The notes: generated by a model not told the origin, from the letters alone. Shown: positions 1 through 8,754, counted from the stretch's first letter. The stretch: 64,000 bases of DNA from Rhodobacteraceae bacterium M382 (GCA_025141015.1 CP081098.1:3168501-3232500), one strand, 5' to 3'. Program-made: numbers and translations.

Positions 1-942
1 ACCAATGACGAAGAAATCGCCGCCGAGGAACTGGCCGAGGCGGCCGAGTTGGAACGCCTGCGCGCCTATCTGGATCAGCAGCTGGAGCCGCTGAAGGGGG
101 CTGTATCACGTCTGGCCAACAAATTGCAGCGCCGCCTGCAGGCCCAGCAGAACCGCAGCTGGGAGTTTGACCGCGAAGAGGGCATTCTGGATGCCGGTCG
201 TCTGGCGCGTGTGGTGGCCAACCCGACCACGCCGTTGTCGTTCAAGGTCGAGAAAGACACCGAATTCCGCGACACCGTGGTGACGCTGCTGCTGGACAAC
301 TCGGGGTCGATGCGGGGGCGCCCGATTTCCATCGCGGCGATTTGTGCCGATGTTCTGGCCCGCACGCTGGAACGGTGCAACGTCAAGGTCGAGATCCTGG
401 GCTTTACCACCCGTGCCTGGAAGGGCGGACAGGCGCGCGAGGCCTGGTTGGCCGAGGGGCGCCCGCAACAGCCCGGACGTCTGAACGACCTGCGCCACAT
501 CATCTATAAACGGGCCGACGCCCCGATGCGGCGGACCCGGGCCAATCTGGGCCTGATGATGAAGGAAGGGTTGCTGAAGGAAAACATCGACGGCGAGGCG
601 CTGGAATGGGCGCACCGGCGCATGACTGCGCGGCAAGAAGCGCGCAAGATCCTGATGGTGATTTCCGATGGGGCTCCGGTGGATGACAGCACCCTGTCCG
701 TGAACCCGGCCAACTACCTGGAAAAACACCTGCGCGACGTGATCGCGATGGTCGAGCGACGCAAGCAGGTCGAGCTGCTGGCAATCGGCATCGGCCACGA
801 CGTCACCCGCTACTATGACCGGGCCGTCACAATCACCGATGTGGAACAGTTGGCCGGTGCCATGACCGAACAGCTGGCCGCGCTGTTTGACAGCGACCCA
901 CGCGCCCGTGCGCGGGTGATGGGCATCCGCAGGGTCAGCTAG
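1..942 (+). CDS. cobT: Cobaltochelatase subunit CobT (3' part)
   Basis: The reading frame is open from the first base, so the N-terminus lies outside the window. The visible 313 residues carry the C-terminal von Willebrand factor A domain: [11 protein letters not shown] is the DxSxS part of a MIDAS metal site, and [13 protein letters not shown] is the later conserved strand. CobT forms the AAA+ ring with CobS that drives the ATP-dependent CobN chelatase, inserting cobalt into hydrogenobyrinic a,c-diamide in aerobic vitamin B12 synthesis. The Glu/Ala-rich start of the visible part fits the acidic linker before the VWA domain. cobS would be expected just upstream, outside the window. Confidence 0.93.
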   Translation, partial: TNDEEIAAEELAEAAELERLRAYLDQQLEPLKGAVSRLANKLQRRLQAQQNRSWEFDREEGILDAGRLARVVANPTTPLSFKVEKDTEFRDTVVTLLLDNSGSMRGRPISIAAICADVLARTLERCNVKVEILGFTTRAWKGGQAREAWLAEGRPQQPGRLNDLRHIIYKRADAPMRRTRANLGLMMKEGLLKENIDGEALEWAHRRMTARQEARKILMVISDGAPVDDSTLSVNPANYLEKHLRDVIAMVERRKQVELLAIGIGHDVTRYYDRAVTITDVEQLAGAMTEQLAALFDSDPRARARVMGIRRVS

Positions 943-961
943 GTCGCGGCCCCCGCATCCG

Positions 962-1017
962 TGGGCTCCCGCCCGGTTTGACCGCATCAAAGATGCGACC
1001 AAACCCGTTGGGCCTGG
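962..1017 (-). repeat. REP-like palindromic element, copy 1
   Basis: On the minus strand this reads GGCCCAACGGG, then a GCATC...GATGC hairpin core, then CGGGCGGGAGCCC. The same layout occurs at 1131-1187 and 17367-17427 and in shortened form at 6001-6050. It sits just after the cobT stop codon. Confidence 0.6.
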
Positions 1018-1130
1018 CACAGCAAAGCTGTGCCGGCGGCGGCGGGCTGGTCGCTGTTGGGTTCGCAGGCAGCACAGAACACACAAACCTGGACACCAGA
1101 CGCGCCTGCGCCGCGCCGCAGGCGCGGCGC

Positions 1131-1187
1131 CCGGCCCAACGGGACGCGGTGCTTTTCAAAGCATCGCAGACGGGCGGGAGCCCTCCG
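1131..1187 (+). repeat. REP-like palindromic element, copy 2
   Basis: CCGGCCCAACGGG is followed by a GC-rich arm, an AAGCATC-type core, and CGGGCGGGAGCCCTCCG. It is in the opposite orientation to the copy at 962-1017, about 115 bases away, so the two could also pair with each other. Confidence 0.6.
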
Positions 1188-1287
1188 TCGTGGCATTGGG
1201 TGCCTCCGATCCGGCAGACAGCCCAACCATGACGGGCAGCTCCTGGCGCATCATCTTGCCGCGTCTCACCCCGGCAGTCCCATCCTC

Positions 1288-1359
1288 ATGGTCATCGGCA
1301 TGGTCATCGGTATGGTCATCGGCATGGTCATGGGGAAGGTCATGGCAAAGGTCATCGCC
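1288..1359. repeat. 12-bp tandem repeat, six units
   Basis: Six consecutive 12-base units of the type ATGGTCATCGGC. The first three are nearly identical (one substitution) and the last three drift. Because 12 is a multiple of three, every frame stays open across it; the minus strand would read (ADDH)n. There is no sign that it is translated. Confidence 0.75.
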
Positions 1360-1420
1360 CTCCCCAGTGCCTTGGAACCACGCAGACAAACCGGGAAAGA
1401 GCCGGCAGGCTCACCGCCAG

Positions 1421-1468
1421 GACGCAACACCGCTGTGACGCAACACCGCTGTGACGCAACACCGCTGT
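1421..1468. repeat. 16-bp tandem repeat, three identical units
   Basis: Three perfect head-to-tail copies of GACGCAACACCGCTGT. The perfect identity suggests recent slippage or duplication. It lies in the non-coding gap between cobT and the methyltransferase gene. Confidence 0.85.
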
Positions 1469-1830
1469 GACGCGCCATCCCGCCCATTTGCGCCGGTGGA
1501 CCACATGCGGCGCGCGGCCGCGAAGCGCCCCCCTGTCGGCGGCTGGGCAACGCCCGCTGATCCCCGGCCGCTCGCCCGGAGTTCCGGTGTGATCACGGCG
1601 GCGGGGCCCCGCGCCTGCGCTGCTGTCCGCGCGTATTCGACGCCCCCATCACACAGTCCTTTTTGAACTGGCCTTATCGACCTGTCAGGCGCATTTCCCA
1701 AGGTGCCTCAAGGCCGCAACACCCAAACCCTGCACCGGCGAGGCCAACGCATTCCGGGACACCTGCGATCTGTCGGGTCCCATCCAATGTCAGAGCGGCG
1801 CACGGTTGGTGGGTCTTTTGGGCGCGGCCC

Positions 1831-2661
1831 TCAGGTCGCCTGAGCCGAGGTAATCACCGCGGGAATCGGCACGCTCCAGGGGCCGGTCGCACCATGTGCG
1901 GCCCGGACGGTTTCCGCCACCGACTGACGAATTTTGGTCAGTGACGCCTCGGGTTGCGAGGCCAGCAACGCCTTGCCCCGCACCGCCCCTTCGGCAAAGA
2001 AGGTGACCGGCGCATCGGGCTGGTCAATCGTCCAGGCGCTGTGCACGACCTGTTGGGCACACTCCGTGAAACCGGCACGCTCCAACGCCGGATAGGCGAT
2101 GGCGGCATCGGCATAATCGTGCAATCCCGGTCCTGGTGGCAGCTGCACAGCCGGATCACCATGCGCGCCGATGGCCGCAAACACATACCCCAGCGCCGTT
2201 GGCACGGTGGGCGCATGCCACACCGAAAACGCCAACCGCCCGCCCGGACGCAGCACCCGATGCGCCTGGGCCAGAACCTGTGGCGCGTCCGGCACATGCA
2301 GAATGCCGAACCCGATGGTCACGACATCGAATTGGCCGTCCTCGAATGGCAATTGCATGGCGTCGCCTTCGACAAAGGTCACGCCCGGCACCCGTTCCCG
2401 GGCCAGGTCCAGCATGGCCGGGGAAAAATCGAGCCCCGTGACATCCGCCTTGGCCTGGTGCAGACCGGCCGCCACGATCCCCTGACCGCAACACAGATCC
2501 AGCGCCTGGCTGCCCGCCCCTGGCCCGACGGCGGCGACCATCGGCGCGACGCACATCTGGGAGGCCTGGGCAAACCCGTCAGCATAGCTGCGCGCCACCT
2601 CGGGATCGGACCATCCCTGTTTTTCAAAGGCCGCAAACGCGGTAAAGGTCGGTTTGGACAT
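1831..2661 (-). CDS. Class I SAM-dependent methyltransferase
   Basis: A 276-residue protein of the UbiE/Methyltransf_11 type. Motif I is seen as ALDLCCGQG, the acidic residue after strand 2 as VTGLDFSPAML, and motif IV as FDVVTIGFGILHVPD followed by RVLRPGGRLAFSVW. It would transfer a methyl group from S-adenosylmethionine to an unknown acceptor in the cytoplasm. I chose the ATG at 2661 because GAGGAG lies about ten bases upstream; an in-frame GTG lies three codons earlier. It is a single gene divergent from the aminopeptidase gene. The family is broad, so the substrate cannot be inferred. Confidence 0.85.
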   Translation of the reverse strand: MSKPTFTAFAAFEKQGWSDPEVARSYADGFAQASQMCVAPMVAAVGPGAGSQALDLCCGQGIVAAGLHQAKADVTGLDFSPAMLDLARERVPGVTFVEGDAMQLPFEDGQFDVVTIGFGILHVPDAPQVLAQAHRVLRPGGRLAFSVWHAPTVPTALGYVFAAIGAHGDPAVQLPPGPGLHDYADAAIAYPALERAGFTECAQQVVHSAWTIDQPDAPVTFFAEGAVRGKALLASQPEASLTKIRQSVAETVRAAHGATGPWSVPIPAVITSAQAT

Positions 2662-2810
2662 CTGGAACACTCCTCAGGTTGGCCCCATGCGCGTTCAGCG
2701 ACCTGCTGTCTCTTGCAGCATGTCAGATCGCGATGCGAAAATCGCGTCTTGCGCCCGCCCCCGGTTCACGGTTCTCTGACACCGGATACAGATAGACACA
2801 GGACGCGCCC

Positions 2811-4613
2811 ATGACCCTCCCGCCTCTCCAGAGCTTTGATGTGACTGCCCGCCCCGATCAGGGCCCACCGCGGTTGCAGGCCCTGCGTCGTGAAATTGCC
2901 CAGGAGGGGCTGAGCGGGTTTCTGGTCCCGCGGGCGGATGCGCACCAGGGGGAATATGTTGCCGCGCGTGACAACCGTCTGGCCTGGCTGACCGGCTTTA
3001 CCGGGTCTGCCGGGTTCTGTGCGGTGCTTGCGGACGTGGCCGGTGTCTTTATCGACGGGCGGTATCGCACCCAGGTCAAAAGTCAGGTGGCGGATGTCTA
3101 TACGCCGGTGCCCTGGCCCGAGGTCCAATTGGTCGACTGGCTAATCGAACAGCTGCCCAACGGGGGGAAGATCGGATTTGACCCCTGGCTGCACACCTCG
3201 GGGCAGATCCGTGGCCTGTACCGGGATCTGGAAGGCACCGGGATCGAAATCACGCAGATCGACAATCTGGTGGATCGCATCTGGGCAGATCAGCCGGCTG
3301 CGCCGATGCATCCGGTTGCCGCCCATCCGCTGGATTATGCCGGGGAAACCGCGGATTCCAAGATCGAGCGCCTGGCCCGGTCCTTGCAGGAGGCCGGACA
3401 GACGGCGGCCATCATCACCCTGCCCGATTCGATCATGTGGCTGCTCAATCTGCGGGGCGCGGATATCGCGCGCAATCCGGTGGCACATGGATTTGCCATT
3501 CTGCATGCGTCGGGCAGCGTGGACCTGTTCATGGAGCCCGACAAGCTGACCGGAGTGGTCTCTCATCTGGGGCCACAGGTGCGCTGTCGCCCGCCACAGG
3601 AGTTTGTCGCTGCGGTGCAGGCCTTGTCCGGGGCCGTGCGCATCGACGGGGCATCGGTGCCCTACCGGGTTGCCGAACTTCTGGCCGAGCACGCCGTGGC
3701 CGGTGGCGATCCCTGCGCGCTGCCCAAGGCCTGCAAGAACCCGGCCGAAATTGATGGCAGCGCCGCCGCCCATCTGCGCGACGGGGCCGCCGTGGTCGAG
3801 CTGTTGGCCTGGCTGGATGCCCAGCCCCCGAACAGTGTCCGCGAAATCCAGGTGGTGCAAAAGCTGGAAGCCCTGCGCCAACGCGATCCACGGCTGCGCG
3901 ACATCAGTTTCGACACGATTGCAGGCACCGGGCCGAATGGCGCGATCATGCATTATCGGGTGACCACCGAAACCGATGCCCGATTGGCAGAGGGCGATCT
4001 GTTGGTGTTGGACAGCGGTGGCCAATATCTGGATGGCACCACCGACATCACCCGCACCATCGCCATCGGCACCCCCAGAGACGAAGAGCGCGCGGCCTTT
4101 ACCCGGGTGTTGCAGGGGATGATCGCCATGTCCCGCCTGCGCTGGCCCAAAGGTCTGACCGGGCGCGACATCGAATGCGTCGGGCGCATGCCGCTGTGGC
4201 TGGCCGGTCAGGATTTCAACCATGGTCTGGGACACGGGGTCGGTGCCTATCTGAGCGTACACGAAGGGCCCCAGCGGCTGAGCCGGGTCAGCGATGTGCC
4301 GTTGGAGCCGGGGATGATTCTGTCAAATGAACCGGGCTATTACCGCGAAGGCGGCTTTGGCATCCGAATCGAGAATCTCCTGGTGGTGCAGGAGGCTCCG
4401 GCGCTGGACGGCGCGGACCCGGAGCGGTCCATGCTGAGCTGGCGCACATTGACCTATGTGCCGATCGACCGGCGCCTGATTGTTCGCGACATGATGAATG
4501 CGGACGAGCTGAGATGGTTGAATGCCTACCACGCGGAGGTGGCCAAAAAGATAGCGCCAACGCTGGGCAATGACGCCAAATTGTGGTTGGATGCCGCAAC
4601 CGCCCCGTTCTGA
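2811..4613 (+). CDS. Xaa-Pro aminopeptidase, long form (M24B)
   Basis: A 600-residue metallopeptidase that would remove N-terminal residues preceding proline. It has the three-domain layout of the long aminopeptidase P forms: two creatinase-like N-terminal domains, the pita-bread catalytic domain from about residue 310, and a short C-terminal M24 extension. The five metal ligands are visible in order: the two Asp in VLDSGGQYLDGTTDITRT, the His in NHGLGHGVGAYLSVHEG, the Glu in LSNEPGYY, and the Glu in GIRIENLLVV. No signal peptide is present, so it is cytoplasmic and probably works in peptide recycling. A DUF427 gene follows 66 bases downstream on the same strand. Confidence 0.93.
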   Translation: MTLPPLQSFDVTARPDQGPPRLQALRREIAQEGLSGFLVPRADAHQGEYVAARDNRLAWLTGFTGSAGFCAVLADVAGVFIDGRYRTQVKSQVADVYTPVPWPEVQLVDWLIEQLPNGGKIGFDPWLHTSGQIRGLYRDLEGTGIEITQIDNLVDRIWADQPAAPMHPVAAHPLDYAGETADSKIERLARSLQEAGQTAAIITLPDSIMWLLNLRGADIARNPVAHGFAILHASGSVDLFMEPDKLTGVVSHLGPQVRCRPPQEFVAAVQALSGAVRIDGASVPYRVAELLAEHAVAGGDPCALPKACKNPAEIDGSAAAHLRDGAAVVELLAWLDAQPPNSVREIQVVQKLEALRQRDPRLRDISFDTIAGTGPNGAIMHYRVTTETDARLAEGDLLVLDSGGQYLDGTTDITRTIAIGTPRDEERAAFTRVLQGMIAMSRLRWPKGLTGRDIECVGRMPLWLAGQDFNHGLGHGVGAYLSVHEGPQRLSRVSDVPLEPGMILSNEPGYYREGGFGIRIENLLVVQEAPALDGADPERSMLSWRTLTYVPIDRRLIVRDMMNADELRWLNAYHAEVAKKIAPTLGNDAKLWLDAATAPF

Positions 4614-4679
4614 CACGGGGCTGTTACGTGCAAGGGCCATGCTGTGCCCGGCCAACTGACGAAAGGTAGGGAAAAAGAC

Positions 4680-5024
4680 ATGACCACGACCATCCATATT
4701 CGCAAGGCCCCCGGTGTTTGGAGCGTCCGTTCGGGCGGCGCTGTTCTGGGTGAAAGCAGCAATGCGCTGGAGCTGAGCGAAGGCGATCTGGCCCCGGTCA
4801 TCTATTTCCCACGGGAAGACATCGCCATGGCGTTGCTGGATCGGACGGACAAGACCACCCATTGTCCGCACAAGGGCGACGCCGTCTATTTTTCGATCGT
4901 CAATATGTCGACCACCACCGAAAACGCGGTGTGGAGTTATGAGGATCCCAAGGCGGACGTGGCAGCGATCAAGGGGCATCTGGCCTTTGTCGTGAGCGAG
5001 TCCGTGAAGGTCGAACAGCTCTGA
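4680..5024 (+). CDS. DUF427 domain protein
   Basis: A 114-residue protein covering one DUF427 domain, recognised by the HKGDAVYFSI and VWSYEDP stretches and the N-terminal VRSGGAVLGESSNAL. The ATG at 4680 is preferred over an upstream GTG at 4644 because AGGTAGGG lies about ten bases before it. The family is a small beta-rich fold of unknown biochemical role. It may be co-transcribed with the aminopeptidase gene and is followed by a strong terminator. Confidence 0.85.
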   Translation: MTTTIHIRKAPGVWSVRSGGAVLGESSNALELSEGDLAPVIYFPREDIAMALLDRTDKTTHCPHKGDAVYFSIVNMSTTTENAVWSYEDPKADVAAIKGHLAFVVSESVKVEQL

Positions 5025-5064
5025 GACGCCGCGCATCGGGCGCAGGATCAGACGCAGGATCAGG

Positions 5065-5089
5065 CCCCGCCGTACGGCGGGGTTTTTTT
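5065..5089 (+). terminator. Rho-independent terminator after the DUF427 gene
   Basis: CCCCGCCG, TA, CGGCGGGG forms a nine-pair stem counting the central TA, followed directly by seven T. It lies about 40 bases past the DUF427 stop and 20 bases before the convergent dinB-like stop. Confidence 0.9.
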
Positions 5090-5108
5090 ATTTGGGTGCC
5101 TGGCGACA

Positions 5109-5633
5109 TCAGCGGTTGGCACCTGGGAGCATGTGCTGTGGCATCGCGGGGATGTCCGTTGGGTCGGGGGCAGCCCCGGCAGCAGTGAGCATGGCATGGA
5201 TCTGCCCGCGGTGGTGGGTTTGATGATTGAAGAGTTGCACGACGCAGATTGATTTGGGTTGTTCAATCCTGGCCGAGCCGTCAGGTAGATCCCATCTGAC
5301 AATGCCGGTGAGATCCGTGTCGGTCATGCTGTCTGCCCAATGTTCGATCTCTGCATCACGATGTGCGCGCAAGTCTTTGAACGCGAACCAATCTGATGGG
5401 CTGGTCAGGGAATGCGTGAGCGTGTCCTGCGGGCGTTCATTCCCTTGGATGCGTTCAAGCATGAGCGCATCGGCCCAATAGAGGTGGTTCAGCGTTGCTG
5501 CTATGGACTTGAAGACTGCGCCGCGATCCAACCAGCGCTCTGCGTCGGTCAATCCGGTGGCTGCGGTCACGAGCGAGGCGTTTTGCCAGGTGTTGTAGCG
5601 GGCCAGAAGTCGGCAGTATTCGGTTGAAATCAT
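5109..5633 (-). CDS. DinB family protein
   Basis: A 174-residue four-helix-bundle protein of the DinB/YfiT superfamily. The three metal-binding His positions typical of the family are visible: the His in ATLNHLYWAD near residue 46, and two in the C-terminal FNHQTHHRGQIHAML. Members include bacillithiol or mycothiol transferases and many proteins of unknown role, and this one lies with the latter. The start ATG at 5633 gives MISTEYCRLLARYNTWQN, the usual family start. It is convergent with the DUF427 gene, and the shared terminator region separates them. Confidence 0.87.
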   Translation of the reverse strand: MISTEYCRLLARYNTWQNASLVTAATGLTDAERWLDRGAVFKSIAATLNHLYWADALMLERIQGNERPQDTLTHSLTSPSDWFAFKDLRAHRDAEIEHWADSMTDTDLTGIVRWDLPDGSARIEQPKSICVVQLFNHQTHHRGQIHAMLTAAGAAPDPTDIPAMPQHMLPGANR

Positions 5634-5841
5634 TGGTCTGGGCCTTCCGAGGACACGATTGGAATTTTGGGAAGAGACGGCGCTTTGCTCGATCAGGCAG
5701 CACATTGCGCGCCACCCCGTACTGATGGATCAAAGCTCAGTCGGGTGCGGACACACTATAGGCAGTCCCGGGCTTGTCTAAGCTGTTTTTTTGGGTGCCT
5801 GTTGCGGTGCTGGCGTCCCAAGGAGCGGTATTGCTGCGCGC

Positions 5842-5932
5842 CGGCCAGTGGAAACGATCAGTGAAAGCGATCAGTGGAGGCGGTCAGTGGAGGCGGCCAG
5901 TGGAAGCGGCCAGTGAACGTGACCAATGGGGA
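5842..5932. repeat. 13-bp tandem repeat, seven units
   Basis: Seven consecutive 13-base units of the form CGGCCAGTGGAAG / CGATCAGTGGAGG, with the core CAGTG kept in six units. The seventh unit is degraded. Thirteen is not a multiple of three, so a coding role is unlikely. Confidence 0.85.
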
Positions 5933-5941
5933 GCAGAACCC

Positions 5942-6011
5942 CAGATCTCCCACCGCAGATCTCCCACCGCAGGTCTCCCGCCGCAGGTCTCCCACCGCAG
6001 GTCTCCCGCCG
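5942..6011. repeat. 14-bp tandem repeat, five units
   Basis: Five consecutive 14-base units: CAGATCTCCCACCG twice, then CAGGTCTCCCGCCG and CAGGTCTCCCACCG in alternation. On the minus strand the unit reads CGGCGGGAGACCTG, close to the CGGGCGGGAGCCC end of the REP-like element that borders it. Confidence 0.85.
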
Positions 6012-6216
6012 CTGGGAGGCGCATCTGCGATGCCCCTGCCCCCGTTGGGCGTGGCACCGTGCGGTGCACGGTGCCGGGTCTGGTGTCATTGGGTGGCCCG
6101 TCCCCCCGAGCGCGTGCTCTGTGGTGAGCGCAGAGCGGGGGCGCTGCCCCCACATTGCAATCCTGCGGATTGAAATGCTCCCCCGAGGTATTTGACCCAG
6201 AAAGAAGCAGCCGCCA

Positions 6217-6741
6217 TCAGGCGGCCTGTGCCTGGGCGATGGCCGTGCGGGCCCACGCCAGCAGGGCGTCAGGTGTCGGGTCGATCTGCACGATGGCCCC
6301 GCCGCAAAACGCCTGCAATGCTTGTAGGTTGAGCTTGTTCGCGCCGACCAGCACCGGGGTGTTCCGCGCCGCGGCCCGGGCGATGGTTTCGCGAAACCCG
6401 CGGCCGTCGGATTCATGTTTTCCGAATTTGTTGACGATCAGGAGATCGACGCCGGTTTGCAGCCGCGCTTCGGTCAGGGCCACGGCCTGTTCCAGTGCCT
6501 CGGGGTCCAGACGGCAGCCGCGCGCCTGGGTCCCCAGGGATTGTGAAATCCGAATGACCGGGCCATCGGGCAGAACCTGGACATCCATGTCGCACCGGTG
6601 GGTGTCCGGGCGTTCCCTGTCGAACTGGGCCGTGCCGGCCAAGCGCACGCCCTGGGTCATGAGCCGGGCGGCCAGGTCAGCCAGTAGGAGATTTGTGGCC
6701 CCCTGGCCGTCTCCGAGCGTATAGGCGAGGTTCACGGTCAT
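6217..6741 (-). CDS. DUF2478 protein, molybdenum-linked
   Basis: A 174-residue protein of the DUF2478 family, seen in GATNLLLADLAARL near the N-terminus and LLIVNKFGKHESDGRGFR in the second half; the latter resembles the NKFG-type motif of P-loop relatives. The family is often found near molybdenum transport or molybdoenzyme genes. The start codon overlaps the moeA stop by four bases (ATGA), so the two are translationally coupled and probably form the tail of the nap operon. The role is inferred from context only: molybdenum handling for nitrate reductase. Confidence 0.8.
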   Translation of the reverse strand: MTVNLAYTLGDGQGATNLLLADLAARLMTQGVRLAGTAQFDRERPDTHRCDMDVQVLPDGPVIRISQSLGTQARGCRLDPEALEQAVALTEARLQTGVDLLIVNKFGKHESDGRGFRETIARAAARNTPVLVGANKLNLQALQAFCGGAIVQIDPTPDALLAWARTAIAQAQAA

Positions 6742-8045
6742 ATCCTTTCGCTGTCATCGCGCGCAAAGGCGATGAAGGGGAAGCGGTCTGTGGCGTCGAG
6801 GAGTGTGGTTCCGGCCGGGATGTCGATCATCCCGTCTGCCAGCGCCAGCGGGGCCAGCGCATCGGAGCGGACCCGGCCCAGGTCGGTGACCAGAAGGGTC
6901 CCGTCCCCTTCGTAGCCGCATCTCTGCACCGGGCGGAATTCACGGCGATCCGTGGCCTGGGCCGGTATGGGTTGGGCCGGTATGGCGTTGGATTGCCGCA
7001 GTCGGGCCTGTTGCACAGGCGGCACGGCGGCTCCAGTCAGCGCTGCCAGGCTCATCGGTCCAAACAGCTGCCAGCCGACATAGGCCGACACCGGATTGCC
7101 CGGCAGCCCCAGCCAGAGCGCGTCACCGATACGCCCGGCAGAGATCGGTTTGCCCGGTTTCATCGCCACGCCCTGGAACACGGGCCTGCCCCCGGCAGCG
7201 GCCAATGCGGCGTGCATATGGTCTTCTTCACCGACGGACACCCCGCCTGTGGTGATCAGCAGATCCGTTTGTGTGGCCAGGTCGGCCATGGCGGCCGCGA
7301 TATCGTCCCGCCGGTCCGCCACCTGTCGGCAGGCCATCAGATCGACCCCCAGGCTGGCAAGCTCGGCCCGCAGCATGGGGGTGTTCACGTCCCAGATCCG
7401 GCCTGGGGTCAAGCCGGGGCCTGTGCCCTGGACTTCGTCGCCGGTCATCAACAGCGCCACGCGCGGGCGCGGTTTCACGGCAACATCCGACACCCCGGTT
7501 GCCGCCAAGGCAGCAATGGCGCGCGACGTCAGCACGGTGCCCGCAGGCAGCACCAGATCCCCCCTGGCCATATCGGATCCGGCCCGGCGAATGTGGTGAT
7601 CGGGTGTTGGCAGGTGATCGAAGATGACCCGGGCACCTGCGCGGCGGGTGGCCTCCTGCATGATCACTGCATCCGTGCCCTGCGGTACGGCCGCGCCGGT
7701 AAAGATGCGAATCGCCTGACCCGGTGCCAGCGACAGGGCGCGTCCGTCTCCGGCGGCCAGACGGTCGCCGACGGTCAGCGCAAACGGCCCCTGCCCGGAA
7801 AGCCCGGCCAAGGAAACGGCATAGCCATCCATCGCAGCGTTATCAAAGGCGGGGCTGGGAAAATCGGCCCGGACATCGCGGGCCAGAACCCGACCCGGCG
7901 CGCGGGTCAGGTCAACAGTGTCAACGCGGGTGAGATGGGACAGGACCTGGCGCAAACGGGCCAGGGCCTCTTCGACCGAGATCAGCCCCGTGACCCGGCA
8001 CCCACATTCGACCGATCCCTGGTCTGCTGTGCGGTTGTCCAGCAT
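6738..8045 (-). CDS. moeA: Molybdopterin molybdotransferase MoeA
   Basis: A 435-residue MoeA/gephyrin E-domain protein that inserts molybdenum into adenylylated molybdopterin to form the active cofactor. Visible family signatures are NAAMDGYAV near residue 68, RIFTGAAVPQGTDAVIMQE near residue 113, LLITTGGVSVGEEDH near residue 265, and GLPGNPVSAYV near residue 317. The N-terminal 20 residues, with two Cys and His-free sequence before ISVEEALARL, are longer than usual. It starts 34 bases after napC and overlaps the DUF2478 gene, fitting cofactor supply for NapA. Confidence 0.94.
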   Translation of the reverse strand: MLDNRTADQGSVECGCRVTGLISVEEALARLRQVLSHLTRVDTVDLTRAPGRVLARDVRADFPSPAFDNAAMDGYAVSLAGLSGQGPFALTVGDRLAAGDGRALSLAPGQAIRIFTGAAVPQGTDAVIMQEATRRAGARVIFDHLPTPDHHIRRAGSDMARGDLVLPAGTVLTSRAIAALAATGVSDVAVKPRPRVALLMTGDEVQGTGPGLTPGRIWDVNTPMLRAELASLGVDLMACRQVADRRDDIAAAMADLATQTDLLITTGGVSVGEEDHMHAALAAAGGRPVFQGVAMKPGKPISAGRIGDALWLGLPGNPVSAYVGWQLFGPMSLAALTGAAVPPVQQARLRQSNAIPAQPIPAQATDRREFRPVQRCGYEGDGTLLVTDLGRVRSDALAPLALADGMIDIPAGTTLLDATDRFPFIAFARDDSERI

Positions 8046-8079
8046 GGTCCTGTCCCTTCACCGGTGTCGGGCGTGGCCT

Positions 8080-8721
8080 TTAGTTGCCCTCAAAGGCGTC
8101 GGCCACTTTCTTGTAGGCTTTCAGATAGCCTTCGGGCAGTTCGTGGGCGATCCCCTGGTGGCAGTCGATACAGGTTTTGCCATCGTCCAGTGCCTTTTGG
8201 TGGTTCTGGGCGGCGCGGCCTTCCTGCTGGGTAAAGTCCATGAATTCAAAGCTGTGGCAGTTGCGGCATTCCTGTGAATCGGTGCGTTTCATCCGGGTCC
8301 ATTCACGTGATGCCATCACCAGGCGGTGCTCTTCGAATTTCTCCGGGGTCGAGACCGATTTGGTGATGAATTTGCCATACAGCTCCTTGGAGGCCTGGAT
8401 CTTGCGGATCATCTTGGGGCCCCAATCCTTGGGGACGTGGCAATCGGGACAGGTGGCGCGCACACCGGAGGAGTTGTTCTGGTGCACGGTGCCCTGATAT
8501 TCGGCATACACATTGTCGCGCATTTCGTGACAGCTGACGCAGAAGTCTTCGTTGTTGGTCGCTTCGAGCGCCCAGTGGAAGCTGCCCCAGAAGCCGACCC
8601 CGGCCACAAAGCCGACGATCAGCAACGAGCCCAGCGAAATGGCACCTGTGGGAGTCCAGAACCAGTTCCAGAGACGGCGGATAAAGCCGGGACGCGGTTC
8701 CTGTGAGTTTGGGTTTGTCAT
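8080..8721 (-). CDS. napC: Tetrahaem cytochrome c NapC
   Basis: A 213-residue NapC/NirT quinol dehydrogenase. One N-terminal membrane anchor (about residues 24-44) is followed by four CXXCH haem sites: CVSCH, CPDCH, CRNCH and CIDCH. It takes electrons from quinol at the cytoplasmic membrane and passes them to NapB/NapA in the periplasm. The ATG at 8721 is chosen because GAGGAA lies eight bases upstream; a TTG five codons earlier is less likely. It follows napB by 33 bases. Confidence 0.96.
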   Translation of the reverse strand: MTNPNSQEPRPGFIRRLWNWFWTPTGAISLGSLLIVGFVAGVGFWGSFHWALEATNNEDFCVSCHEMRDNVYAEYQGTVHQNNSSGVRATCPDCHVPKDWGPKMIRKIQASKELYGKFITKSVSTPEKFEEHRLVMASREWTRMKRTDSQECRNCHSFEFMDFTQQEGRAAQNHQKALDDGKTCIDCHQGIAHELPEGYLKAYKKVADAFEGN

Positions 8722-8754
8722 GGTCTTGTTCCTCAAGCAGGGATCACGCCCGGA

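Larger units (their letters stand above)
943..1830. other. Repeat-rich gap without a supported gene
   Basis: I see no credible gene between cobT and the methyltransferase. The stretch holds two REP-like palindromic elements in opposite orientations (962-1017 and 1131-1187), a 12-bp tandem repeat (1288-1359) and a 16-bp tandem repeat (1421-1468). Short open frames exist on both strands but lack ribosome binding sites and recognisable domains. One minus-strand frame reads through the 12-bp repeat as an Ala-Asp-Asp-His repeat, which I treat as a by-product of the DNA repeat. Confidence 0.6.
5634..6216. other. Gap holding two minisatellites and REP-like sequence
   Basis: No supported gene. The gap holds a 13-bp tandem array (5842-5932), a 14-bp tandem array (5942-6011), a shortened REP-like element continuous with the second array (6001-6050), and from about 6128 to 6200 a second repeat type seen again near 61,470. 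Open frames run through the repeats because they lack stops, but none has a good start or a domain. Confidence 0.6.

Noticed and set aside
1156-1389. Small minus-strand frame with HDHADDHTDDHADDH-type sequence after cobT
   Set aside because: The His/Asp repeats come from a 12-bp DNA repeat. No ribosome binding site, and the rest is not protein-like; kept only as a low-interest finding.
5774-6127. Plus-strand frame through the two minisatellites
   Set aside because: Starts at a TTG without a ribosome binding site and is composed mainly of the 13- and 14-bp repeats.
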